Assembly: GCA_946540705.1 (NCBI GenBank)
Contig: CAMNJD010000424.1
Span: 1-31,470 of the forward strand
Direction of reading: 5' to 3'
Source of the DNA: an uncultured Ruminococcus sp.
GTDB taxonomy: Bacteria; Bacillota; Clostridia; Oscillospirales; Ruminococcaceae
DNA length: 31,470 nucleotides
Of the stretch, positions 6,701-13,102 are shown in pieces; position 1 is the first letter of the stretch, and every line of letters begins with the position of its first letter. The position numbers were made by a program, and so were the translations under genes. The notes below the pieces were generated by a model. That model was not told the origin of the DNA and did not search any database. It was given only the letters and a program-made list of their open reading frames with translations.

Positions 6701-6805
6701 CCGGACGATCCGAAAGCATACCGATCATGGAAATACACCCGCGACTTCTATATAGATAGTGCAGTCATGCGGGAAAAGGTTCTGGTCACGGTGACGACGC
6801 CCTGA
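6701..6805 (+). pseudogene. Duplicated 3' fragment of the 5149-5442 gene
   Basis: These 34 codons read PDDPKAYRSWKYTRDFYIDSAVMREKVLVTV and end in TGA. They match the end of the protein at 5149-5442 (PDEYRSWKFTRDFYIDSAVMREKVLVAV) with few changes and similar DNA. Sequence upstream of 6701 is unrelated, and no start or ribosome-binding site is present. It is a remnant of the backbone gene on the far side of the HTH-RNA-SLOG cargo, suggesting insertion or recombination of that cargo at this gene. Confidence 0.8.
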
Positions 6806-6840
6806 CACAGTATAAGACACAACAGTGAAGGGTGTCATAT

Positions 6841-7041
6841 ATGCCTTCGGTTGTATGCGAATTCACGCTGCGATTTATGCCGTTGCTCGACAGCAAAAAA
6901 ATACATGTGATGATCAGAGACATCACGGAAACAATGGAACGCTGGCAAGGCGAGCTTGCAGATTCTGAGTTGTGGTTGAATCTCAGAGCAAAGGCTGAGA
7001 AAGAAAAAACACGCAGGATATCGGAGGGACAGTGGGAATAA
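6841..7041 (+). CDS. Small hypothetical protein (66 aa)
   Basis: ATG 6841 is preceded by GAAGGGTG, a moderate ribosome-binding site. The C-terminal part is charged and helical (ETMERWQGELADSELWLNLRAKAEKEKTRRISEGQWE); the N-terminus is short and beta-like. No domain was recognised. It lies 36 bp after the pseudogene fragment and 105 bp before the phosphoesterase, which has its own promoter. It could be a small antitoxin-like or regulatory protein, or simply backbone. Confidence 0.5.
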   Translation: MPSVVCEFTLRFMPLLDSKKIHVMIRDITETMERWQGELADSELWLNLRAKAEKEKTRRISEGQWE

Positions 7042-7088
7042 TATATCATGATGCCCTGAAAATCGTCACCTCAGCGCGTTGAATTTGA

Positions 7089-7117
7089 TTGCAGTTTCGC
7101 ATAAAACATGGTATAAT
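7089..7117 (+). promoter_or_regulatory. Promoter of the metallophosphoesterase gene
   Basis: TTGCAG (7089-7094), 17 bp, TATAAT (7112-7117), then AGAAGGTG and the ATG at 7146. Confidence 0.75.
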
Positions 7118-7145
7118 AGTAGCAGTACTGAAAGAAGGTGCAGAT

Positions 7146-7835
7146 ATGGTATTTATTACAGGTGACATTCACGGTTCAATAGAACCGGTTTATGATTTGT
7201 ATGTACGGCATCAGCCAAAACCAGACGATGTGATTGTTCTGCTCGGTGATGTCGGTGTCAATTATACTGGAAAAATGCGCGACCGTCTTTTGAAACAGGA
7301 AATGAACGAGATGAATGTCACGTTCTTTTGCATTCACGGTAATCATGAGAACAGACCGCAGAATATCTGCTCCTATCAGGAAAAGCAGTGGCATGGCGGC
7401 CGTGTGCTGTATGAGGAGGATTTTCCGAATATCCTTTTCCCTGTTGACGGCGACATTTTTGACCTTGAAGGCAAGCAGTGTATCGTGATCGGCGGCGCCT
7501 ACAGCGTAGATAAATTCTACCGGCTGCGAATGGGCTACAACTGGTGGCCGGATGAGCAGCCGACACCCACGATCAAAGAATATGTCGAACAGCAGGTCAA
7601 AGCACATCCTGTTGATGTCGTTTTCTCGCATACTTGCCCGTTCAAGTATATCCCGATGGAATGCTTTCTGCCCGGAATTGATCAGTCCACTGTTGACAAC
7701 AGCACAGAACAATGGTTGGATACGATTGAAGAAATACTGGACTACAAGGCATGGTATCTTGGGCATTGGCACATCAACAAGCGAATCGACCGTATGCATT
7801 TCCTGATGCATGATGTGGAAGTGCTGATAGACTAA
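7146..7835 (+). CDS. Calcineurin-like metallophosphoesterase
   Basis: This is a 229-residue protein with the complete dinuclear-metal motif series: GDIHG (residues 6-10), GDVG (~34-37), GNHEN (~70), VVFSHTCP (~160) and GHWH (~212). It probably hydrolyses phosphomono- or diesters. The substrate (nucleotide, cyclic nucleotide or phosphoprotein) cannot be told from sequence. ATG 7146 follows GAAGGTG. It has its own promoter, and the next gene (AAA ATPase) also has one, so they are neighbours rather than a tight operon. In an island of conflict genes a role in nucleotide-signal turnover or phage defence is plausible but unproven. There is no signal peptide, so it should be cytoplasmic. Confidence 0.88.
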   Translation: MVFITGDIHGSIEPVYDLYVRHQPKPDDVIVLLGDVGVNYTGKMRDRLLKQEMNEMNVTFFCIHGNHENRPQNICSYQEKQWHGGRVLYEEDFPNILFPVDGDIFDLEGKQCIVIGGAYSVDKFYRLRMGYNWWPDEQPTPTIKEYVEQQVKAHPVDVVFSHTCPFKYIPMECFLPGIDQSTVDNSTEQWLDTIEEILDYKAWYLGHWHINKRIDRMHFLMHDVEVLID

Positions 7836-8009
7836 ACAAGATAGCTGGAACAAGATGAAAGCGACTGAGGAGTTTTGCGTTTTCAGTATTTGTAGTACAC
7901 CATTCTGTATATGATGCATTTTTCCGGCATACAATACCCTTTAAAAAGATGTTTTATGCCTCAGAATTAAAAACATCGCGATTTACAGTATATAATATAT
8001 CAGGAACGA

Positions 8010-8038
8010 TTTACTTTTCAATTCAAACGTGGTATACT
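8010..8038 (+). promoter_or_regulatory. Promoter of the AAA ATPase gene
   Basis: TTTACT (8010-8015), 17 bp, TATACT (8033-8038), then AGGAGGGG and the ATG at 8058. The preceding 7836-8009 holds no gene. Confidence 0.75.
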
Positions 8039-8057
8039 GGTTGCAGGAGGGGTGTAT

Positions 8058-9419
8058 ATGATCTCTTATGTAAAACTCAAAAACTTCATTTCTTTCGGTG
8101 ATATCTGCTTTGATTTCCGTAAAACCAAGAGCCGGGTTAAGAATTTTGCTGCGATCTATGGTGAAAACGGCAGCGGAAAGACGAATTTTGTCACCAGCAT
8201 TCGGTTCCTGATCCAGAGCATGACATCCTTTTATTCTGCGCAAATGCTGCAAATCCTTCAAGAGAAGATGGATTCAGGTGAAATCGAGAAAAAGGTGTTT
8301 CGGGTAATAAAGGATGCCGGATGGAATACTCCCTACCAGATTCAGGATTTTACCAGCGTAATGCGGAAATGCCGCACTGTCGGCTGTGAAGCTCCTACTG
8401 AGCTTGAATATGGATTCCGTTATAATGATCATGACGGTGTTTATCGCATTGTCTTTACCGATACAGTTCTTGAGGAATCCCTGCGCTTCTGGACGGGCAA
8501 GCAGACAGGAATGATGTATTCTGCTGCACTGACAGACAAACATACCATCCAGTGCAAGCTGTCTCCGAAGGCATTTCAGAGTGCGCGTCTGCGGCAGGAT
8601 ATTCAGGCGGATGCGGAACGCTTCTGGGGAAAACGCTCCATATTAGGCATTATTATCAATCAGATTAACCGTCAGAATGAGATTTATACAAAAGACAATT
8701 ATTCTCCATATTTCATTGATGTTCTGGACTGCTTCAGCCGGCTGAATGTATTGACAAAGGATCAGCTATCAGCACAGCTGCTTATTTCTCAGCAGAATAA
8801 TAAGATTTTGCCGCAGCTGGACGGCGGTGTGATCCCTCGCGGTGCTTTGCCGCTGCTTCAGCGTTCCGAACGGATTGTGAATTCGATCCTGACGCAAACC
8901 TATGCTGAAATCAAGGAAGTCAAGTACCACATTGAGCAGGATAAAGACCAGCTTCGCTATCACCTGGAAATCTATAAAATGATTGCCGGAGAAGTCAGAA
9001 AGATTGATGTTGACGATGAGTCTGCCGGTACCATTCACATTCTGGAGATCCTTTCTCCGTTAATGGGCGCACTGGCTGGAATGACCGTGTTTATTGACGA
9101 AGCAGATACCGGAATTCATGATATCCTGTTCCGCAATATTATCGAATCCATCAAAGACGATATAGCAGGGCAGCTGATCCTGACGACACATAATACGACT
9201 CTGCTGGAAAAGATCGACTCCCAGAACGCTTATATTATTTATGTGGATTATGAAGGCAATAAAGAGGCTGTCTGCATCGACGAATATGATGTCCAAAAAA
9301 CCAATAATGCCCGTTCTCTGTATCTCAAAGGCGTGTTCGGAGGTATTCCAGTCTCAGAGTCACTTGATGACACATCTATTATCAGCGCATTGGAGGACAG
9401 AGAATCCGTTTTCTCCTAA
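8058..9419 (+). CDS. AAA (AAA_15/21, ABC/OLD-like) ATPase, probable abortive-infection protein
   Basis: This is a 453-residue single-domain ABC-type ATPase: KLKNFISFGD N-terminal strand, Walker A GENGSGKT (35-42), D-E-S-A-G-T signature-like segment (~320), Walker B TVFIDEADTGIHD (~345) and an H-loop LILTTHNT. The C-terminus has the KGVFGGIP element typical of AAA_15/RloA/AbiL-type proteins. It lacks a fused Toprim or HNH nuclease. Such ATPases usually pair with a toxin or nuclease, but here the following gene is a convergent Nudix hydrolase, so it appears to work alone or with the upstream phosphoesterase. The AGGAGGGG site supports ATG 8058 over the GTG at 8052. A strong terminator follows. 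Confidence 0.8.
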   Translation: MISYVKLKNFISFGDICFDFRKTKSRVKNFAAIYGENGSGKTNFVTSIRFLIQSMTSFYSAQMLQILQEKMDSGEIEKKVFRVIKDAGWNTPYQIQDFTSVMRKCRTVGCEAPTELEYGFRYNDHDGVYRIVFTDTVLEESLRFWTGKQTGMMYSAALTDKHTIQCKLSPKAFQSARLRQDIQADAERFWGKRSILGIIINQINRQNEIYTKDNYSPYFIDVLDCFSRLNVLTKDQLSAQLLISQQNNKILPQLDGGVIPRGALPLLQRSERIVNSILTQTYAEIKEVKYHIEQDKDQLRYHLEIYKMIAGEVRKIDVDDESAGTIHILEILSPLMGALAGMTVFIDEADTGIHDILFRNIIESIKDDIAGQLILTTHNTTLLEKIDSQNAYIIYVDYEGNKEAVCIDEYDVQKTNNARSLYLKGVFGGIPVSESLDDTSIISALEDRESVFS

Positions 9420-9460
9420 AACAAGGGCGCTTTTAGGAAAACAGATTGGAGTATAGGAGA

Positions 9461-9492
9461 AAAGCACTGAACCCGTCTGCGTTCAGTGCTTT
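9461..9492. terminator. Bidirectional rho-independent terminator
   Basis: Arms 9461-9472 and 9481-9492 (12 bp, perfect) flank an 8-nt loop. They are T-rich on both sides, between the ATPase gene and the convergent Nudix gene. Confidence 0.85.
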
Positions 9493-9515
9493 GTTTATTA
9501 TTCCATCTCACTATA

Positions 9516-9917
9516 TTATCGCATCTGCTCACGAATCCGGTCAATCAGCCCCAGATCCGCAGGCAGCCATTTTACGCTGTCCAGTTCCTCTTTCGTGAGC
9601 CAGCGAGCCTCCTGCGCTTCCAGCAGCACCAGATTCCCTTCGATCACCTCACACCAGAAGCAATCCATAGACAGATGAAAATCCGGATAATCATATTCGA
9701 CGGTCTCGATCTGCTCGCCGATTTTGATTGTTGTGTCGAGTTCTTCACGGATTTCTCTGGCCAATGCCTGCTGCGGTGTCTCGCCGGGTTCGATCTTTCC
9801 GCCGGGAAATTCCCATTGTCCTTTGAATGCGCCGTATCCTCTTGCTGTAGCAAATATTCGTGTTCTATTTTGAAAAGAGTCGCATATCACGGCTGCAACC
9901 ACTTTGATTGTTTTCAT
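9516..9917 (-). CDS. Nudix hydrolase, MutT (8-oxo-dGTP diphosphatase)-like
   Basis: This 133-residue protein carries a full Nudix box, GGKIEPGETPQQALAREIREEL (G-x5-E-x7-REU-x-EE; followed by D-T where G is usual), around residues 38-60. MKTIKVVAAVI is the typical MutT N-terminus, and WEFPGGK and W-hydrophobic C-terminal elements are present. It should convert oxidised or non-canonical nucleoside triphosphates to monophosphates. Length equals that of MutT/NudG proteins. It is transcribed toward the ATPase and separated from it by the terminator. It is not obviously part of a system; a nucleotide-pool function in defence is possible. Confidence 0.88.
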   Translation of the reverse strand: MKTIKVVAAVICDSFQNRTRIFATARGYGAFKGQWEFPGGKIEPGETPQQALAREIREELDTTIKIGEQIETVEYDYPDFHLSMDCFWCEVIEGNLVLLEAQEARWLTKEELDSVKWLPADLGLIDRIREQMR

Positions 9918-10036
9918 GGTATCACCCTATTCCGTTATTTTGCAGGAGAATCCGCCAATCCAGAAAATACTATCACGAAATCGCAATTATTATTCGGATG
10001 TCTTCTTTTCAATTCGAGCTCACTGCGATATGAGAA

Positions 10037-10630
10037 TCACAGCATAACTTCCGTATAAATACGCACTTTGTCTGCGACTCCGAGTGCAGCTGCATATTTC
10101 GACAGATTGTTTATATGCTTCCCCTTGCAGCGCATATATTCGTTCACGGCTGTCTGGAATGTCTGAATCTCAAAATCCTTTTTGCAGCGGATAATATCAC
10201 AGATGGTTCTGTCCATATCATAAGCCGGCACGAGATTGCCGCAGTGTGTCCGAACTGAAACGATACCCATACTGTACCATTCCGGCTTGGTGTGAACGAC
10301 CCTGATGCCTGCCCGCCTCAGATGCGTGTCATTGTAACCGTTCGGCACAGTGACTGTGATATAAAATGGTGCTCGGTCGGTCAGATCGTGAAGATCCAGT
10401 GCGGTTTCAAATGAAAACACGATTTTTTTGTTTCGCAGATAAAGAAGATAGAGCGCATCCGGCCACGTATCTTCTAAGATATAGACGCCGTGCGCCATGC
10501 GCTCCATGTTTTTTGCCTTTACATATTCAGCTAAGGTGTGCTTTGAGATTCCGCTGTTCACTGCGTCTGCTGTCAACAAGTACCCGTTCCCGGCAGACAC
10601 AAGCTGATCCAGTGCTTCAAATTTAGTCAT
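10037..10630 (-). CDS. AbiEi-like type IV antitoxin / transcriptional regulator
   Basis: This is a 197-residue protein. The N-terminal ~60 residues form a winged-helix domain (LVSAGNGYLLTADAVNSGISKHTLAEYVKAKNMERMAHGVYIL). A FSFETALDLHDL segment and a nuclease-like-fold C-terminal region (PAYDMDRTICDIIRCKK) characteristic of AbiEi_4-type antitoxins follow. AbiEi proteins repress their own operon by binding inverted repeats, and an ideal 13-bp inverted repeat spans this gene's promoter. The usual partner AbiEii (a nucleotidyltransferase toxin) should follow or precede it, but neither neighbour resembles one. It is therefore an orphan antitoxin here, or its partner is the unrelated Nudix or 90-aa gene. 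ATG 10630 is the only good start. Confidence 0.82.
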   Translation of the reverse strand: MTKFEALDQLVSAGNGYLLTADAVNSGISKHTLAEYVKAKNMERMAHGVYILEDTWPDALYLLYLRNKKIVFSFETALDLHDLTDRAPFYITVTVPNGYNDTHLRRAGIRVVHTKPEWYSMGIVSVRTHCGNLVPAYDMDRTICDIIRCKKDFEIQTFQTAVNEYMRCKGKHINNLSKYAAALGVADKVRIYTEVML

Positions 10631-10642
10631 TGCCGCTTCCTC

Positions 10643-10686
10643 ACTTTCTCGCTATCTATTATAGCATAATATAGCGAGAAAGTAAA
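10643..10686 (-). promoter_or_regulatory. AbiEi promoter with embedded operator palindrome
   Basis: Minus strand TTTACT (10681-10686), 17 bp, TATAAT (10658-10663). A perfect 13-bp inverted repeat (10643-10655 and 10671-10683, 15-bp spacer) lies across the -10 and spacer, a textbook place for autorepression. Confidence 0.8.
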
Positions 10687-10866
10687 CAATGCGATTCAAA
10701 AATAACAAAAATCAGCGCTCTGTTTAATAAATAAACATCTTCGCTATATTTCGTATATCAACATAGCAGATAAATATATTGCTGGACACAACCGCATAAA
10801 CGCCGATAGCCTCTCAATGATAGCTGTACGAATTTCTAACCATCTTTGTTATAGGGAAAAGTGGTA

Positions 10867-11139
10867 TTAGACAAGACTTTCAGATTTGCTTACAATACCA
10901 TCTGCACACAAGCCGCCGTCTTTCAAAGCATGTCCCATGATTCTCAGAAAAATATCCATAAGATCGGCAAAAACAACATTCTCAGTATAGCATTGCAGCT
11001 CTGCGTTTACAGTGTTTGGACGAATATCTCCGTCTGCTACGCCAAGCCGCAGCCATGTTACAATATAGTCTTCGTTATTGACTATACGAACAAGTATATC
11101 CATTGCACGAATAATATCGCAGCGTTCTTTCACATTCAT
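10867..11139 (-). CDS. Hypothetical protein (90 aa)
   Basis: ATG 11139 is preceded by AAAGGGTGG. It is a compact helical protein, MNVKERCDIIRAMDILVRIVNN with an LGVADGDI turn and an acidic-hydrophobic C-terminal half. No catalytic motif, membrane segment or known family was recognised. It is divergent from the ribbon-helix-helix gene at 11395. The 255 bp between them carry three TATTACGTAA operator-like sites, so the two may be co-regulated. Placement among antitoxin-like genes allows a toxin or anti-phage role, but that is speculation. Confidence 0.55.
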   Translation of the reverse strand: MNVKERCDIIRAMDILVRIVNNEDYIVTWLRLGVADGDIRPNTVNAELQCYTENVVFADLMDIFLRIMGHALKDGGLCADGIVSKSESLV

Positions 11140-11248
11140 CTATACCACCCTTTCTCAAATGAACATGTTCTGTGTATGAGTAGCAATCTATCCTGTGCTT
11201 TCTCTATTTCAGAAAGACAAAGCAGATCCTCAACAACTATATTATATC

Positions 11249-11351
11249 ACATATTACGTAATATGTCAATTGAGTGTTTAAGCATATTACGTAAAATGAA
11301 AATTGCCTCTTTTCGGTAAAATTAGGCACTTTCACATATTGCGTAAAATAA
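11249..11351. promoter_or_regulatory. Three operator-like sites between divergent genes
   Basis: A perfect 18-bp palindrome ACATATTACGTAATATGT (11249-11266) is followed by two degenerate copies. One is CATATTACGTAAAATG (11283-11298). The other is ACATATTGCGTAAAATAA (11334-11351), which overlaps the -35 of the downstream gene. Confidence 0.65.
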
Positions 11352-11367
11352 CAATTCATGATATACT
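11339..11367 (+). promoter_or_regulatory. Promoter of the ribbon-helix-helix gene
   Basis: TTGCGT (11339-11344), 17 bp, TATACT (11362-11367). The third operator copy covers the -35, implying repression, probably autoregulatory. Confidence 0.65.
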
Positions 11368-11394
11368 AAAGAGAATAGAGCGGAGGCTGAGCAT

Positions 11395-11589
11395 ATGGAA
11401 AAAAAAGAACAAATTGATTACCAAAATCGGTATATTGCTGAAAAGTATGACCGTTTCACGGCAACTTTTCCTTCTGGCAAGAAAGAAGTTTACCGCAAGT
11501 ATGCAGAATCACTTGGGGAAAGTCTGAATGCGTTGATTAACCGGTTACTGGAGGAAGAAATCATGAAATCACAACAGACGGAAATTTAA
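11395..11589 (+). CDS. Arc/MetJ-like ribbon-helix-helix protein (antitoxin-like)
   Basis: This is a 64-residue protein with RBS CGGAGG and ATG 11395. A central beta strand (DRFTATFPSGKKEVYRKYAESLGESLNALINRLLEEE) follows the strand-helix-helix pattern of RHH DNA-binding antitoxins and regulators. The TATTACGTAA repeats around its promoter are plausible operators. No toxin ORF follows: 11590-11789 holds only a terminator. It is thus a stand-alone regulator, a solitary antitoxin, or a remnant of a toxin-antitoxin pair. Confidence 0.7.
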   Translation: MEKKEQIDYQNRYIAEKYDRFTATFPSGKKEVYRKYAESLGESLNALINRLLEEEIMKSQQTEI

Positions 11590-11716
11590 TTCAAGATTTT
11601 AATTCAGCATATGAAAACTATTTGGCACACTTAATCGTTGCTGCTACCCTGAAACGGGCGGAATACAATGCTACACCTAGCTAACTGTTACTGCAGCTTA
11701 TTATTGACTGATACGT

Positions 11717-11749
11717 AATCAGGCTCATCATGTGAAGGTGAGCCTGATT
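11717..11749. terminator. Bidirectional terminator
   Basis: 11-bp arms 11717-11727 and 11739-11749 with an 11-nt loop, followed by ATTTAA. It separates the RHH gene from the convergent HNH gene; nothing else is seen in 11590-11789. Confidence 0.75.
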
Positions 11750-11789
11750 ATTTAACCGGGTATGTCTTATATTATGCTCTTACGTTTAT

Positions 11790-13088
11790 TTATTCTTTTC
11801 CGTCACCTAGTTGAATATCCATTTCAGTATACAGTTCCTCGATTTCCTGAATAATATCTCTTCTTAGTTTTGAAAGTGTGTTCTCATGATCTTGTCCGTC
11901 ATCGCTCTCATCATAACCGTAAAGGAACCAATACAAATCTTTGTCAATCTGATTGTCATTTAGTAATTTCTTTGCTGCAACGATATAATCGTTTGAATAG
12001 TAGATAATGCTTCTCCAATACAGATCTCTGACCAGATTCTTATGAAGTGCGTATACTCTCTCCAGTTGAAATACATCACAATCTCCCTGGATCATACTTT
12101 GTATCTCTTGGCCGACACTATCAGCAGTTTTCAATTTAATCATAAAATTAGCATCAGTTCTGCCTTGTATAAGTTTTATTTTTTCGAGAAGAGATGCTTC
12201 TGTATAAAACTGTGCATGATTCTGAAATCCAATTTCATAAGGGTATGTTGTACGTGTTTGTTTTGCCCCTTTGAATTTGGAATTACAGGTGTTGCAGGCA
12301 GGAATCAGATTAAACAAAGACAGTGCAAACATTGGGAATAAGGATTTAATATGGTAATGATCCAGATCGGCTGTTGTTAAAATCTCACCATCTTCGCTGA
12401 GTGCATTTGCAATATAGTTTCGGTCACAATATGGGCACTTTACCACGGAGATATACTCTAAGATAGTTTCGCGGTGAGGCTTAATCCAATCCTCGTAATT
12501 GAAAATCATTTTCAAGGGTTCCTGATATGTTTTTTTCAGAGCATTTTGAAAATGAAGGCGATTGTTATTGCTTTGATGATTATTAAAGTATTCATCCACA
12601 TAATACGAATTGTACAGAATAAGTAAAATCAGGTTTCCGCACCCCTGCTGCGTCGAAAGATACTGTATTAGATCAGAAGTGCTCTTAACAGATGATAAAT
12701 GATGATTTTTCATATCTTTCGTACATTGTGTGATAGCACCATCTATTTCATCCATAAGCTGAATATACGGAGCATAAAGATTTGACAGTTCAACTTCTTT
12801 TCGAGTGCCGCGCAGAAGGATCTTTAATCTTTCATCGTCCCATTGTATTGTGGCATTTTTTAGTTGAATTAGATGTGTCAGTTCCAAAAAATAACGAACT
12901 ATTGTCAATGTCCCATTATTTTTTACATTCTGGGACTTTACTTGCGCATCTTTTTCTATTTGCAGATAGGCCTTTTGGATTTTAGCTATCATCTTCTTAG
13001 CGTATTCATCCGCCCACTCTGCTGCAGCACCGCTATTATCAGCAGAAAGCACTCCTGCAAAGCCAAACGGCCATTTAAGCTGATTCAT
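11790..13088 (-). CDS. HNH endonuclease, PtuB-like (Septu-type system)
   Basis: This is a 432-residue protein with an HNH nuclease core around residues 218-273: CPYC (218-221), DLDHYH (241-246), N260 and CNTC (265-268) followed by KFKG. It is a zinc-ribbon-stabilised HNH expected to cut DNA or RNA. The ~200-residue N-terminal helical region probably contacts the ATPase. The start ATG 13088 has GGAG 8 nt upstream and lies 14 bp after the stop of the ATPase gene, so they form an operon. Septu (PtuA ATPase + PtuB HNH) and retron-associated PtuAB have this pairing. PtuB proteins are often shorter, so this is a long variant or a sister system. The two genes are visibly AT-richer than their neighbours. 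Confidence 0.82.
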   Translation of the reverse strand: MNQLKWPFGFAGVLSADNSGAAAEWADEYAKKMIAKIQKAYLQIEKDAQVKSQNVKNNGTLTIVRYFLELTHLIQLKNATIQWDDERLKILLRGTRKEVELSNLYAPYIQLMDEIDGAITQCTKDMKNHHLSSVKSTSDLIQYLSTQQGCGNLILLILYNSYYVDEYFNNHQSNNNRLHFQNALKKTYQEPLKMIFNYEDWIKPHRETILEYISVVKCPYCDRNYIANALSEDGEILTTADLDHYHIKSLFPMFALSLFNLIPACNTCNSKFKGAKQTRTTYPYEIGFQNHAQFYTEASLLEKIKLIQGRTDANFMIKLKTADSVGQEIQSMIQGDCDVFQLERVYALHKNLVRDLYWRSIIYYSNDYIVAAKKLLNDNQIDKDLYWFLYGYDESDDGQDHENTLSKLRRDIIQEIEELYTEMDIQLGDGKE

Positions 13089-13102
13089 TCTTCGTACTCC
13101 GT

